This document shows, in pieces, positions 1-11,723 of a stretch of 64,000 nt of DNA. Made by a program: the position numbers and the translations under genes. The notes beneath the pieces are model-generated. The model saw only the letters and a program-made list of their open reading frames with translations, searched no databases and was not told the origin of the DNA. The first letter of the stretch is position 1. The number at the start of each line of letters is the position of its first letter. The stretch is from Agapanthus africanus (Eukaryota > Streptophyta > Magnoliopsida > Asparagales > Amaryllidaceae), in NCBI GenBank assembly GCA_030015575.1, contig CM057337.1, positions 293,532,044 through 293,596,043 of the forward strand. The letters are read 5' to 3'.

Positions 1-346
1 GTATTATACCCATCGTCAGATAGCAGTTAACTGGTGACACTGGTACATGTTAATCTGTAGACCCGAGATCGTCATAGAGTCTTGTGTGATTCCCACTGTG
101 CTTTGATTTCCACCTTACCACGTTCAAGAGAACGTGCAAAACGGTGGCTTTTGGGTACAGCCCCAAATCGCATAGAGGCAATGAGCGATAGGAGGGGTTT
201 CGTCTCTCCCGGTATTGGGGGTTGATGTTGCGCTGTGCTCGATTGGCTATAACAGGAAGTCCCTGGCCAAGGCGCCTTCAAAGATATACTGGTAAGTGTT
301 ATCAGTAGTTTCTCGACCCATTATGAGACTCATATCGGCACGACTT
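1..346 (+). repeat. 5' LTR of element D, first visible piece
   Basis: This piece aligns base for base in large part with the LTR of H near 48515-48860 and, in reverse, with the LTRs of B and G. It ends at GACTT (342-346), one copy of the 5-bp target duplication made when element A inserted. The small reading frames here are shared LTR sequence on both strands and do not look coding. Confidence 0.85.
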
Positions 347-2536
347 TGTAAGTGCACGGCGGCGCCCCGACCGTCAATCCGACGGCCAAATGCGGAAACG
401 GTGATAAACTTTAATTTTGCGGACTTTGCAAACCGGCACCACCGCGCACTAAACACCCGGATCGGGCCATTAAACTAGGTCTAGAAAACTACAAGACGGG
501 TTAGAGATATACCGACTGATCCGAGTCCTCCGGTCTTCATCTCCACTCCGATCTCCTCGCGGAAACTCCGGTCGTCGCCTCCTCGCCGGAAGGGCACCAC
601 ATCGCCTGCATCTTTTACGGGCTCCCACCTCAATACCGAGGCAACTCGGGCATGAAGCTGGCAAGTCGACATGCCCAAGACTTGCTGTAGGATGTGTAGA
701 GTCTATGTCTCATTGGAGTAATGAAGTTGCCATTGGATGGAGGGAATTGATGAACAAAATGGAGATAAATTTTGGTGTATCAAAATGAGATGATAATTTT
801 CCCACTTCACAAAATGAAATTCCCTCTCTCTTCTCACTCAAGTGGCCGGCCAATTTCATTAGGAAAATGGTGGAGGGAAAACCAAAACATAAGAGGGAGG
901 TGATGGTAGGATAAAGTAAGGAGGTGTCCATATACAAACATCATAACAAAACCCATACCCAAATCAAATCCATTCAGTTCACAATAAATGCAAGAATGGT
1001 GCAAAAGAAAAGATGCCCTCATAATAAATCCTTTTGCAATAAACCCCTCCACAAAAGTTATTTGCACAATTGCAAATAACCCCCTCCATCGGAAAAGTCC
1101 GGCCGGGAAAGAACAAAGGAAAACCAGCCGGAACGGAATGCAAACTGGCAACTCCAGAAAACTGGTCCCGTAATAAATTACAGGAAAACCCCGATACTGT
1201 GCATACACACCCGCATCTGTATTCCGTCCGGATACAAATGCAAAGAGACAAAATCTACACTGTACTAAACTAGGATCCGGCTTAAACCAAAGCCGGCTAG
1301 TAATATCCGTTCGATCCCGATCCGTGCAATACCGCACGTATCCGATCGAACCTTGCCATATATCTATACGGCCTCTAGTACAAACCGTCCGATCCTGATC
1401 CGTGCAATACCGCACGTATCTGATCGGACCCTGCCATATCTCCAAACGGCCTCTACAGCGTTTCGCCCGAAAGCTGAGTAACTGAAAGTGTGGTGGACTC
1501 TAAAGACTCGTCAGTACTATGGCTGTGGATTTAACCACTAGCACGTCAGAGGTATAAGCCAATACGTAACGGGCCACCAGCTATTGACCAAAAGGGACGT
1601 CGATGAGCGAACTCATCCTGACACCCTACTGAGCCTGTTAGTGACAATATCCGTACAGTCCGGTCCGTTCGTCTATGAGCATCGCATGTCGGGCCTAGGG
1701 GGTGGGTAAAAGTCAGACCCCCAAAAGCGGTACAAGTCGTGTCGGAGTGTAGCCCAGAACACCCTGAGATACTACTGGAATACCTACCAGTAAATCTCCT
1801 GCCTTGGCCAAGGACTTCGTGTAATGGCTCTCCTAGACACAGCGCGACCTCACCCCCAATACCGGGAGAGACGAAACCCCCGAAGATCCGCTCACTGCCT
1901 CCATGTGGCTCGGGACTGTACCCAACTAAAACCTGTTTGCACGACTCCTTTGAGCCGTGGTAGGGTAGTAATCAAAGCACAGTGGGAACTCACACGAGAC
2001 AAATGACGATCCCCAGGTCGATGAACTAACCTGTACACATGTCACCAGGGAACTGCTATCTGACGTCAGGTATAAGACCAACTAGCATGTTCCTGGCGAG
2101 TCCTGTCCGGTGTACTCATAACCCAATGAGCACCTGTATACATCTTAGGTGATCCAACAGACACCAGTGGCTTGTGAGACCGGCCACCGCCCCTCGTCGG
2201 GGTCTCGACTGTATACACTAGTCTACTCTGGAGAATCGATGCCCTGTCTCGAAACTCCCACGACTAGGGACCTTTTAAGGATATGCTTGAAGACCCCAGC
2301 TCTCACGTATATGATCGCCCTCATACTGCTGGTCGTCAAGCAAGAATCCTAGGGGCTCTATCAACGTGCAATAGCGACCTGTCAGGTCACCTAAAGCAGT
2401 ACACGTTGATAAAGGTAAACCAGATAGCATACTATCATCTCGAGTAAGACTGTCGTACCGGGATAGGTCCTCCCTCAATCATTGCAATCACGTGCCTGTG
2501 ATCCAATAATTGACTCTGAGGGCACTATCTCCAACA
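347..2536 (-). repeat. 3' LTR of element A (2190 bp, family 1a)
   Basis: Read on the minus strand it starts TGTTGGAGATAGTGCCCTC at 2536 and ends in CACTTACA at 347. It holds the family 1a double hairpin (arms 1309-1316/1344-1351 and 1387-1394/1422-1429) and a GGCCGGCC site at 844-851. The 203-residue frame at 834-1445 recurs almost unchanged in the partner LTR and has no recognisable protein domain, so I treat it as chance coding. Confidence 0.93.
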
Positions 2537-4980
2537 ATCTCCCACTTGCACTCAAGGCTAATTATTGCGATGTCGCATACTCACAGCCCGTGTGATACCG
2601 AACACCCAACTCCTCTACTAGTCAGTTTCACAAAGCTCGTTTGCGTGACTATTGCGTTCGAGGAATAGCCTCAGCGAGTGGATCCGCTCTGATGTTTATT
2701 TCTATGTCTCTCTAAATCTCAAGTTCGCGGAGAATGCCATCTCCCGAAATGAGCAATACCTGTCTTAGAATGTCTGGATGTCTGATGGGACCGAGCTCAT
2801 AAATGAACTCCAAATCCAAACTTCTTAGACTGTATCGCCAACTGAACTTAATCAGTATCCTGCGCCATGCCTCCCTCAGTATTGCCTTGGACCACCTGTC
2901 CAGAATACTGCCCCTCGTCAGAAGGAAAACTATAACTCTGACAACCTCCTTGTCGTCCAGGTCACCTTGGAAGCCTGGAGTGATAACCGTCTCCTAAAGG
3001 AGGCAGCCGTTATCATATCCCTAGAACATTCACTTATGTTCTAAAACTGCTTCCGACTGTTCCTCCAAGATTGGATCAATATCAACTTATTGCATCTAGT
3101 GCAAGAACAACATCTGGTGTGCTACTTGACATCTCATGATTGACTCAATTTCCTAAGCAAGTGATCTGCCAATCATGCACATCCCTCTCTACTTTAGTCT
3201 ATAAGACACCTTTAGAGAGGGTGACTCCATTACCTGCAGGTACACTACCATGCCAGGAGTCGTCCATTCTAAATACTCTTAGAATGCTGTCAAAGTACCC
3301 TGATTGGGAAACCACCCAAATCTAGATCTAAAACCATAGATCTAGTAACCAGTATGTCTGATATAATGTCCAAGTCCTATGTGGAGAAACCACTGTGTGA
3401 CGACCAAAATATAACCGATCGTAGTATGGGAATATCACTTCCTACTACCTTCTCAACAGATCCATCCCCTATTCTGATGACGTTAAACCTATGACTGTCA
3501 CATCAGAAATAGATGATCTATCTCCGCTATATCTGCTTTAGTCCATAAATAGACATAAGCCTGATGTCCACCAATGCTTCCGCTGCTCCAACTGACTACG
3601 ACAACCCTCTGGCAGAGTCATATAGACGTGCACTTCTAAAGCTAGTTTAGAACGACGCTATACTCATCCTCCTGCCGGGTCTCGCAGCCTGGAACAACAA
3701 CAATGGCAAGTGTGGGTAAACAAGAACTTCCCTGTCACCGTCCTTGAGGCTACCGGAGTACCTCTCGGGTGCCTGAAGTTACCCACCTTATCTGCGGAGT
3801 GGCCAATGGAATGTCAAAACAGATTGAATCTTTAGGTTCCTTATCAAATCTTCAGTAATCGTTTGCGGTTCTGGAATCACTTCCAGTTCTACCATACTCC
3901 CACTACTGTTTTTGAAAAAATCCATTTTTATTAAAACTGTGGCGAGTCAAGAACAATATCACTATTGATCTCTCTTATGGTAGAAAGTCAACCCTCGTCA
4001 TAGCCTGGGTCAACCCACAAACAGCCATTACAGAAACGTGCATTGAGTTATCCAGAGTCTGGTTTAAATCATAAGCCGGACAACTCCCCGTACCTTAACC
4101 ATGTTAAGATATGAACTGTACTATATCCAATATAGAACCAGAGGCACTGATTTAATTGAACCAGATTCAAATCATGCAGCTATCTCCAGTGCATGTCAAC
4201 TAAATGGAGAGAGGACGATCAGCGTTACTCAACTTAGGAATGCTTCCAATTATGAGTAACCTGAAAGAGAAGCAATTTCTCTTTATCATTACTATCAACT
4301 GAATACCATACACAAGTATCTACATCTTCGATCACTTTGAAGAATCCCGATACTTGCTACACCTGGTTCTCTACTCTATTCAAATACCTATAACTCCTCA
4401 AAACTTAGACCCTGTGTTTCTATGAAACACATGTCTAAGAACCAGAGAAGTTAAAAGTAAACAGAATATAGTATGAGGACCAACCCCTTTGTTCTAATGG
4501 ACACTGGACAACATACAATACTCTGTATAAGTCCGCCGAGTCTCACAACTCTTTCACTGTGTGTCGTAGGTTGAAAACTGTACTTATGGTTAAGAAGAAT
4601 TACACCGCTGTTTAATGCTCCTTACCTAACCATCCACTGATATAGGTAAATGTCATCGACATAATATCAAAAGGTATATCTCACTCTATGAAAATAGACA
4701 TACAGATATATCAATTTGAAATTGGTGCACAACAGCGGATATTCAAAACCAAATATTTGCCGACCGGCAAACAGCCCAGGTGATCTCCTCAAATATCACC
4801 GATTACAACGAATCCTGATATAATGAGGATGATCACCCAATTCCCAATAACTTACTCCTACTCGTCATCTGTAAAACCATACAGATGTGAGAATCAAACC
4901 TGGTAAATACATACCCTGGAGCAAGTGTCTAATCGGGAAATCAGTTTTCTTTTAACAGTACACAGCTGAACTGAAACATT
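2537..4980 (-). pseudogene. Decayed copia pol relic of element A
   Basis: On the minus strand this stretch keeps traces of a copia pol in the right order. Integrase-to-RT linker matches lie near 3770-4100, and an RNase H tail ending in a GCGGATCC-type 'ADPLT' signature lies near 2650-2690, just before the polypurine tract (2537-2550). Traces upstream of about 4100 are too weak to assign. The same decayed sequence is present collinearly in C and E, so the decay predates all three copies. It is heavily broken, with breaks too numerous to count. Confidence 0.6.
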
Positions 4981-5098
4981 GAAATGATTCGATGGGGTAT
5001 CCTGGTATTCCTAGTAATGCCTCTACCATTATCCAGATTCACATCTATAACCGCATAATTCTTTGCCACCTCTCCAAATCCCTTTATATGTCTTTGGT

Positions 5099-5825
5099 CA
5101 TTACCTTCTGCACACCCCTTAGGCCAAATGGTTTTCTTCCTTCCCTACCGTTCGGCACCAGCCTATGGTTTGGAAGAAGACTATCCAATAAGCATAATGG
5201 GTGTACTGTCCTAGTCCTAGGAGCACTCGCAATGCGAGAGAAGGTGAAGATAAAAGACAACCGAATAAACCTTATTCCTATTTCTCCTGAACCAGGATCC
5301 ATCCCCGAACTGGAACAAGTTCCTTTCGAGTTCGTATATAACCATACGATGGATTATCCAATGAACTGGGATCTTCGTAGTGATACGGAGTGTCCTGGAG
5401 AAATACAAAGGTGATTTAGGATTGGCGAAGAAATACTTGGTTTGGTCGTGAATATCAGTCGCAATTTACTTTGCCCTCTTAATAATCCCTTACTTTGTCT
5501 TAATTTTAATACCTTCTGCACACCATGGTTATGCTAATTGGTTTTCCTCATTCCCCACTGTTCGGCACCAGCCTAAAGTTTGGAAGAACACTATCCAATT
5601 TGCGTAATAGGTGTACTATCTCCTAAACCAAGGAGTACTCATAACTTGAGAGAAGGTAAAAGGGAAAAGACAACTGAATAGTCCTATCCGTTTTCTCCAG
5701 AACCTGAAACCATCCTCGAATAAATTCCTTCGATTTCGTATATAACCATACGATGGTTTTGTCCAATGGAAGTGGACGTTCGTAGTAATACGGGGTGTCC
5801 TGGAGAAAAGGGTAAAAGTAGGAGT
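5099..5825 (-). repeat. Two tandem 0.41-kb units in element A
   Basis: Two diverged units, about 5099-5411 and 5510-5825, share ordered landmarks on the plus strand: CTTCTGCACACC, TTCGGCACCAGCC, TTTGGAAGAA, CTATCCAAT, TATATAACCATACGATGG and GTGTCCTGGAGAAA. The same pair occurs in E (42236-42950) and in shortened form in C (22670-23290). The units lie between the leader and the pol relic, where family 2 has its protease-coding start. I see no coding function. Confidence 0.75.
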
Positions 5826-5919
5826 GGCAATGAGGTCTGCAACTCTGACAATCCAAAAGCCAGTGTAAAGAAGGTTCGGTCAACTTGGTCACTGAGTCAT
5901 AGTCTTAGGGTCGGGTCAA

Positions 5920-8091
5920 TGGTCGCTGCCAAAGAGAGAGAGAAAAAGAAACACTCAGCGTGGACTCTACCCAAGATCAGAATGGTTACCAATTTATCTA
6001 ATCTGGAAACCTCCCACTGTACCTCAAATTCTCCTCCAAACCTGAAAGAAGAATTAGTCGGGGTCACCCGAGGAGTAAACTAACTCATCAGTGGGAATCG
6101 GGATCCAACTATCATCGCATGATAACGTGACGGAATCCGCTCACCCTATCACACTCCAGAAGGTATGCGCATATCTGGCAAGTTTCAGTACTTTTGAAAC
6201 TCCCGATGTGAATTTCTACCCCATGCTCTTATGACCTTGACTTTGGCCAACATATCATAAGTCACATGTCAAGTTCAACCCGTCATTCTCCAGGTTAATT
6301 TGAGACCACCCGTACATACCCTTGACTTGGGCCAAAATGGTAGTACGACTGCCCCAAACCAACACATCTATCTATGCTGCATATGAATAACCAACAGCTA
6401 CCAAACACTGTGCCTTGACTTTGGCCAACATACACAGCTTGAATACTATTGACTATCCATATGAAACGACGGAGGGCTACGAATGGTTTCTGGCGAAAAC
6501 CTTTAACGTAATGAACTTGATATCGTTGAAGGAACGGATAGCTTTTTAGAAAATATAGTGACGAAAACCTTTACTAAAGAGGTCACTCCCGGTGAAAGGA
6601 TCTCGGCTCTTTCCCCGTAGAATGAGGTGCAGGATATTCCAACTGAATGCCACGGTGCAAAGCAAAAGTAATCGGCTATAGTGAAGTCAATGCCCTGACG
6701 CAAACTTCTGTCCAAGGGGTCACTCCCGGTGAAGGGATCTCGGCCCTTGCCTCGTCGACTGAGGAGCAGGATATTCCAAATGAATACCACGATGCAAAAC
6801 AAAAGTGAACGTCCTTGCAATAACAGCTTTTTGAAAAGTGTTCCAACAACATCAGAATAGGTTTGTTTTAACTTGCATTGATCCGAATCAATGCAGTCCC
6901 ATCAATTGATCACACCACAAAGAACGAAAATATACTGACGTACGTATATGCCATCCGCATTCGCCATTGGATCCCGTCATCACCCGTTAGGTTAGCTAAC
7001 TAACGGCAAAGCGGGGACTGGACTAGCGCGGATGAAAAACATATACAACATCTACTAATATATATACCAATATATTATATTCGCTCAAGGCGTGAATAAA
7101 ATGCAACATCACAGAAATGTACAGCATCACAGAAGAATACAGATATCTGGGATCCCCGGGTTTCACAGAGCCACTACTGAAACCCGACGTTCCCCTGGTC
7201 GTGTGGATAGCCCGTGCAATGAAAACCTATACCCCCTATGAGTGCGGCGAATAGCCAGCCAATCCTGGAGTGAAGCCCCCTCCGTCCCAATGCCATGAGA
7301 TGCGGGCTTGTTGCCTTCTAGAACCCGGCTATCCGTGCACCCCTCCGCGGGGTAATCCTAGTACAGAAAGTAAAATATACATACAACGGGTACATCGACC
7401 GCAACCTGGTCGTGCCCCAAAAGAATAATACAAACAGGCAGTGACGGCAGTCCACATGTCGGACGCTCGCCCCGCAATAACAAATGTACATAATACAACC
7501 AAACTGTACTACCACTGCAACCAGGCTATCCCCCACGACCGATCCGCAACAACACAGCAAATACATAGAACATCAACGTGAAAGTCACGTTCGCAAATCC
7601 GTCTAACCGGGCTATAGCAGTTAGATCGGATTTACCGATCGAGTGACATTCACGGTCGCAGATATAATGTAAATACTGTGAAAAAATGTGTTTAAAATAT
7701 CCGATCGATCAAAAATTAACAAGTGGGCCCCCAAGCAATACTGTAGCACTCACAGAAATTCTGGGCCCAATTTTAATATTCCAAAACCCTTATTTTTAGC
7801 CCACAAGCCCACTGACAAAAAATGATGGCATGAGCCCTCATTACTGCGGCGGATCCGCGGCCTAAGAAAGGTTAATGGCCGCCGATCCGCGCTCTTAATA
7901 AGGGATCATGTTGTCGAATTTTTTCAGTGTTCTTAGAACTCCCTGCACATCATTCTGAGACAACCCGAAAAAATTTTCGAGACCAAAAAATTTCAACATA
8001 AAACTGATGTGAACAAAAATGCGAGTTTTGGAATTTTGGTCGATCGGAAATGCAAAACACATCAAACGAAGCTAGACGAAGTTAATGGCGA
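5920..8091 (-). other. Structured leader of element A
   Basis: In RNA sense (right to left) this leader carries the shared hairpin series. M0 has arms GCGGAT/ATCCGC and GCGGCC/GGCCGC (7849-7890). M1 spans 7575-7656. M2 is closed by GGTCGTG..GGATAGCC against GGCTATCC..CACGACC (7197-7540). M3 spans 6952-7034. The M4 twins are CAAGGG/CCCTTG (6713-6749) and AAAGAG/CTCTTT (6576-6612). M5 has three hairpins, including CTGTG/CACAG (6408-6437) and CTTATGA/TCATAAG (6228-6261). It ends at a pyrimidine tract plus AG near 5930. M2 here holds one internal unit, whereas C and E hold two. No gag is seen. Confidence 0.75.
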
Positions 8092-8105
8092 GGCTCTGAT
8101 ACCAC
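8092..8105 (-). other. Primer binding site of element A
   Basis: The minus strand reads GTGGTATCAGAGCC immediately inside the 5' LTR. This matches the 3' end of plant initiator-Met tRNA, the usual primer for Ty1/copia reverse transcription. Confidence 0.9.
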
Positions 8106-10299
8106 TGTAAGTGCACGGCGGCGCCCCGGCCGTCAATCCGACGGCCAAATGCGGAAACGGTGATAAACTTTAACTTTGCGGACTTTGCAAACCGGCACCA
8201 CCGCGCACTAAACACCCGGATCGGGCCATTAAACTAGGTCTAGGAAACTACAAGACGGGTTAGAGATATACCGACTGATCCGAGTCCTCCGGTTTTCATC
8301 TCCACTCCGATCTCCTCGCGGAAACTCCGGTCGTCGCCTCCTCGCCGGAAGGGCACCACATCGCCTGCATCTTTTACGGGCTCCCACCTAAATACCGAGG
8401 CAACTCGGGCATGAAGCTGGCAAGTCGACATGCCCAAGACTTGCTGTAGGATGTGTAGAGTCTATGTCTCATTGGAGTAATGAAGTTGCCATTGGATGGA
8501 GGGAATTGATGAACAAAATGGAGATGAACTTTGGTGTATCAAAATGAGATGATAATTTTCCCACTTCACAAAATGAAATTCCCTCTCTCTTCTCACTCAA
8601 GTGGCCGGCCAATTTCATTAGGAAAATGGTGGAGGGAAAACCAAAACATAAGAGGGAGGTGATGGTAGGATAAAGTAAGGAGGTGTCCATATACAAACAT
8701 CATCATAAACAAAACCCATACCCAAATCAAATCCATTCACTTCACAATAAATGCAAGAATGGTGCAAAAGAAAAGATGCCCTTATAATAAATCCTTTTGC
8801 AATAAACCCCTCCACAAAAGTTATTTGCACAATTGCAAATAACCCCCTCCATCGGAAAAGTCCGGCCGGGAAAGAACAAACGAAAACCGGCCGGAACGGA
8901 ATGCAAACTGGCAACTCCAGAAAACTGGTCCCGTAATAAATTACAGGAAAACCCCGATACTGTGCATACACACCCGCATCTGTATTCCGTCCGGATACAA
9001 ATGCAAAGAGACAAAATCTACACTGTACTAAACTAGGATCCGGCTTAAACCAAAGCCGGCTAGTAATATCCATTCGATCCCGATCCGTGCAATACCGCAC
9101 GTATCCGATTGAACCTTGCCATATATCTATACGGCCTCTAGTACAAACCGTCCGATCCTGATCCGTGCAATACCGCACGTATCTGATCGGACCCTGCCAT
9201 ATCTCCATACGGCCTCTACAGCGTTTCGCCCGAAAGCTGAGTAACTGAAAGTGTGGTGGACTCTAAAGACTCGTCAATACTATGGCTGTGGATTTAACCA
9301 CTAGCACGTCAGAGGTATAAGCCAATACGTAACGGGCCACCAGCTATTGACCAAAAGGGACGTCGATGAGCGAACTCATCCTGACACCCTACTGAGCCTG
9401 TCAGTGACAATATCCATACAGTCCGGTCCGTTCGTCTATGAGCATCGCATGTCGGGCCTAGGGGGTGGGTAAAAGTCAGACCCCCAAAAGCGGTACAAGT
9501 CGTGTCGGAGTGTAGCCCAGAACACCTTGAGATACTACTGGAATACCTACCAGTAAATCTCCTGCCTTGGCCAAGGACTTCGTGTAATGGCTCTCCTAGA
9601 CACAGCGCGACCTCACCCCCAATACCGGGAGAGACGAAACCCCCGAAGATCCGCTTACTGCCTCCATGTGGCTCGGGACTGTACCCAACTAAAACCTGTT
9701 TGCACGACTCCTTTGAGCCGTGGTAGGGTAGTAATCAAAGCACGGTGGGAACTCACACGAGACAAATGACGATCCCCAGGTCGATGAACTAACCTGTACA
9801 CATGTCACCAGGGAACTGCTATCTGACGTCAGGTATAAGACCAACTAGCATGTTCCTGGCGAGTCCTGTCCGGTGTACTCATAACCCAATGAGCACCTGT
9901 ATACATCTTAGGTGATCCAACAGACACCAGTGGCTTGTGAGACCGGCCACCGCCCCTCGTCGGGGTCTCGACTGTATACACTAGTCTACTCTGGAGAATC
10001 GATGCCCTGTCTCGAAACTCCCACGACTAGGGACCTTTTAAGGATATGCTTGTAGACCCCAGCTCTCACGTATATGATCGCCCTCATACTGTTGGTCGTC
10101 AAGCAAGAATTCTAGGGGCTCTATCAACGTGCAATAGCGACCTGTCAGGTCACCTAAAGCAGTACACGATGATAAAGGTAAACCAGATAGCATACTATCA
10201 TCTCGAGTAAGACTGTCGTACCGGGATAGGTCCTCCCTCAATTTTTGCAATCACGTGCTTGTGATCCAATAATTGACTCTGAGGGCACTATCTCCAACA
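8106..10299 (-). repeat. 5' LTR of element A (2194 bp, family 1a)
   Basis: Partner of 347-2536, about 98.7% identical by eye. It is followed by GACTT (10300-10304), the second copy of the target duplication, after which D's LTR resumes. GGCCGGCC lies at 8603-8610. Confidence 0.93.
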
Positions 10300-10304
10300 G
10301 ACTT

Positions 10305-11709
10305 ATCGACTTGCTGGGGTCTGACGTTTACCACCCCTTGACGAGATATGCGACATACCAGACGAAGAGACCGGACTGTACGATAGTGTTACTGATTGGA
10401 TTCGCAGGAGTATGAGCAGGCTTGCTTGTTGATATTCTGATCGCTCAATACCCGGGTGGCCATTACGTTTAGCAGACCGCTTGCGGCTTGTGGGTGTTTG
10501 ATATGATCATCACCTAATGCCGGCGTATTGACGAGTCTTTGAAGTGCTACACAGAGGTTTCCTGGCTCAAGCAAAACGGAGGAGGAGCACATATGTCATA
10601 TGTGCAGGACCGAGATAGATACCGTATTCTATTCTCACGATTTATGACATCGGTCGGTTATATGAGATATAGCCGGGATATCGGATCAAGAGTTGATTCG
10701 ATAAGTTGTTACATTTGATATTAGTCGGTTATATATGATATAGTCGGATTATTAAATCAAGTGTTGATTTAATAATTTAATGTATAATTATATATTTTAT
10801 ATATTAAGTAACATTAACTAATACTTGCTCACTTAAGATTTCTTTTCTCACTTGATGTGCACATTGTATATATGCGATATGTATATTTGTGTACATGTTT
10901 GTGTCATGCTAGGTTACAAATGCAATATATTAGTATGAGAATTATACCATGCTATGGTTTATGTTTGGGTTTTATTTATCATTAAGTAATTCACAAAACA
11001 TTTGGAATTAGTCATGGATAAGCTTGTAGAAGCTTATGGATACATTCACTTATTCAACTCTTTTGTCATTTCTTAAGATATTTGTTAACCCAACCCTTAA
11101 CCTTAGCCCTTGGTTTATTCTCTACATGAGTTAGGCATGAGAGGATAACTCACCATGGTTGCATTTCTAACCTCATGAATTATTAATTCATAATTCTCAT
11201 TCATCTCTCATCTTCTTCTTCTTCATGAGCTCAAGAAAAATGTTTTCTAGGGTTTTGAGAGGTGATGAAATATTATGAGAAAAATAAATCTAAATTAAGC
11301 CCACTTCTTTCTTCATCATCCACTACTACTTGCCATTTAGTATAGGGTGTTTGCTTCACTAATTTCACAATTAGTGAAGAGATAGCTTGGGTTAGTTTCT
11401 CCTCGACGTTGACCATCTTCGGCCTCGAAGACTTCGATGCAAGTATGTTCATTTCTTCATGGGAGCCTCTCTAGAGTCCGGGACATCATGATCGCAGTGA
11501 AGGGACTATTACACGGAGCTAATGAAGTGAAGGACCAATCTACAAAGGTTGTATTCCTTGTTCACTTTACTTGCAAAGTAGTTTGCATTTCATTCCGTCG
11601 ATTTTTCTAGTAGACGATTCTAGGTTTGGGTTAGCTAGTATGGCTAAAATTTTAATTTGGCACGGAAGATGCCCCCCGAAACCTTGCTGCCGTGCTATGC
11701 AACCCTGCA
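10305..11709 (+). repeat. 5' LTR of element D, second piece
   Basis: This continues D's LTR after A and its duplication. It ends in CAACCCTGCA at 11709, directly before the primer site. It includes two palindrome pairs (10654-10775) and an A/T-rich stretch near 10770-11000. It resembles the LTRs of B and G but is more diverged, in keeping with D being older. Confidence 0.85.
10654..10775 (+). repeat. Duplicated palindrome pair in family 2 LTR (D copy)
   Basis: Two tandem units of about 70 bp each consist of a CGGTTATAT/ATATAGCCG palindrome followed by a second palindrome. In the first unit the second palindrome is built on GGATCAA/TTGATTC (10679-10703). In the second unit it is TTATTAAATCAA/TTGATTTAATAA (10749-10775). 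The two arms changed together between units. Equivalent pairs occur in B (15225-15345), G (51625-51745 and 59865-59975) and H (49215-49340). Confidence 0.75.
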
Positions 11710-11723
11710 GTGGTATCATAGCC
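11710..11723 (+). other. Primer binding site of element D
   Basis: GTGGTATCATAGCC follows the LTR end directly. It is the initiator-Met tRNA primer site with slight divergence. Confidence 0.8.

Larger units (their letters stand above)
347..10299 (-). mobile_element. Element A: family 1 copia-derived, non-autonomous LTR element
   Basis: A complete element in shape, lying in reverse inside the LTR of D. It has terminal LTRs at 347-2536 and 8106-10299, flanked by the duplication GACTT at 342-346 and 10300-10304. The primer site (reverse complement GCTCTGATACCAC) abuts the right LTR and a polypurine tract abuts the left one. Going leftward, the internal region holds a structured leader, two tandem 0.4-kb units, and a decayed copia pol relic. 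There is no long reading frame, and gag is not recognisable. The two LTRs differ at about 28 sites by eye (about 1.3%), which is roughly half a million years at the rate often used for grass LTRs. It looks whole structurally but cannot encode its own enzymes. Confidence 0.93.

Noticed and set aside
834-1445. 203-residue open frame in the LTR of A (repeated at 8618-9208)
   Set aside because: It lies wholly inside an LTR, has no recognisable domain, and is duplicated only because the LTRs are young copies of each other.
5928-5960. GA/CT run as a microsatellite of interest
   Set aside because: It is the conserved pyrimidine tract at the leader/pol border, present at the same place in the other copies, and is better read as part of the element.
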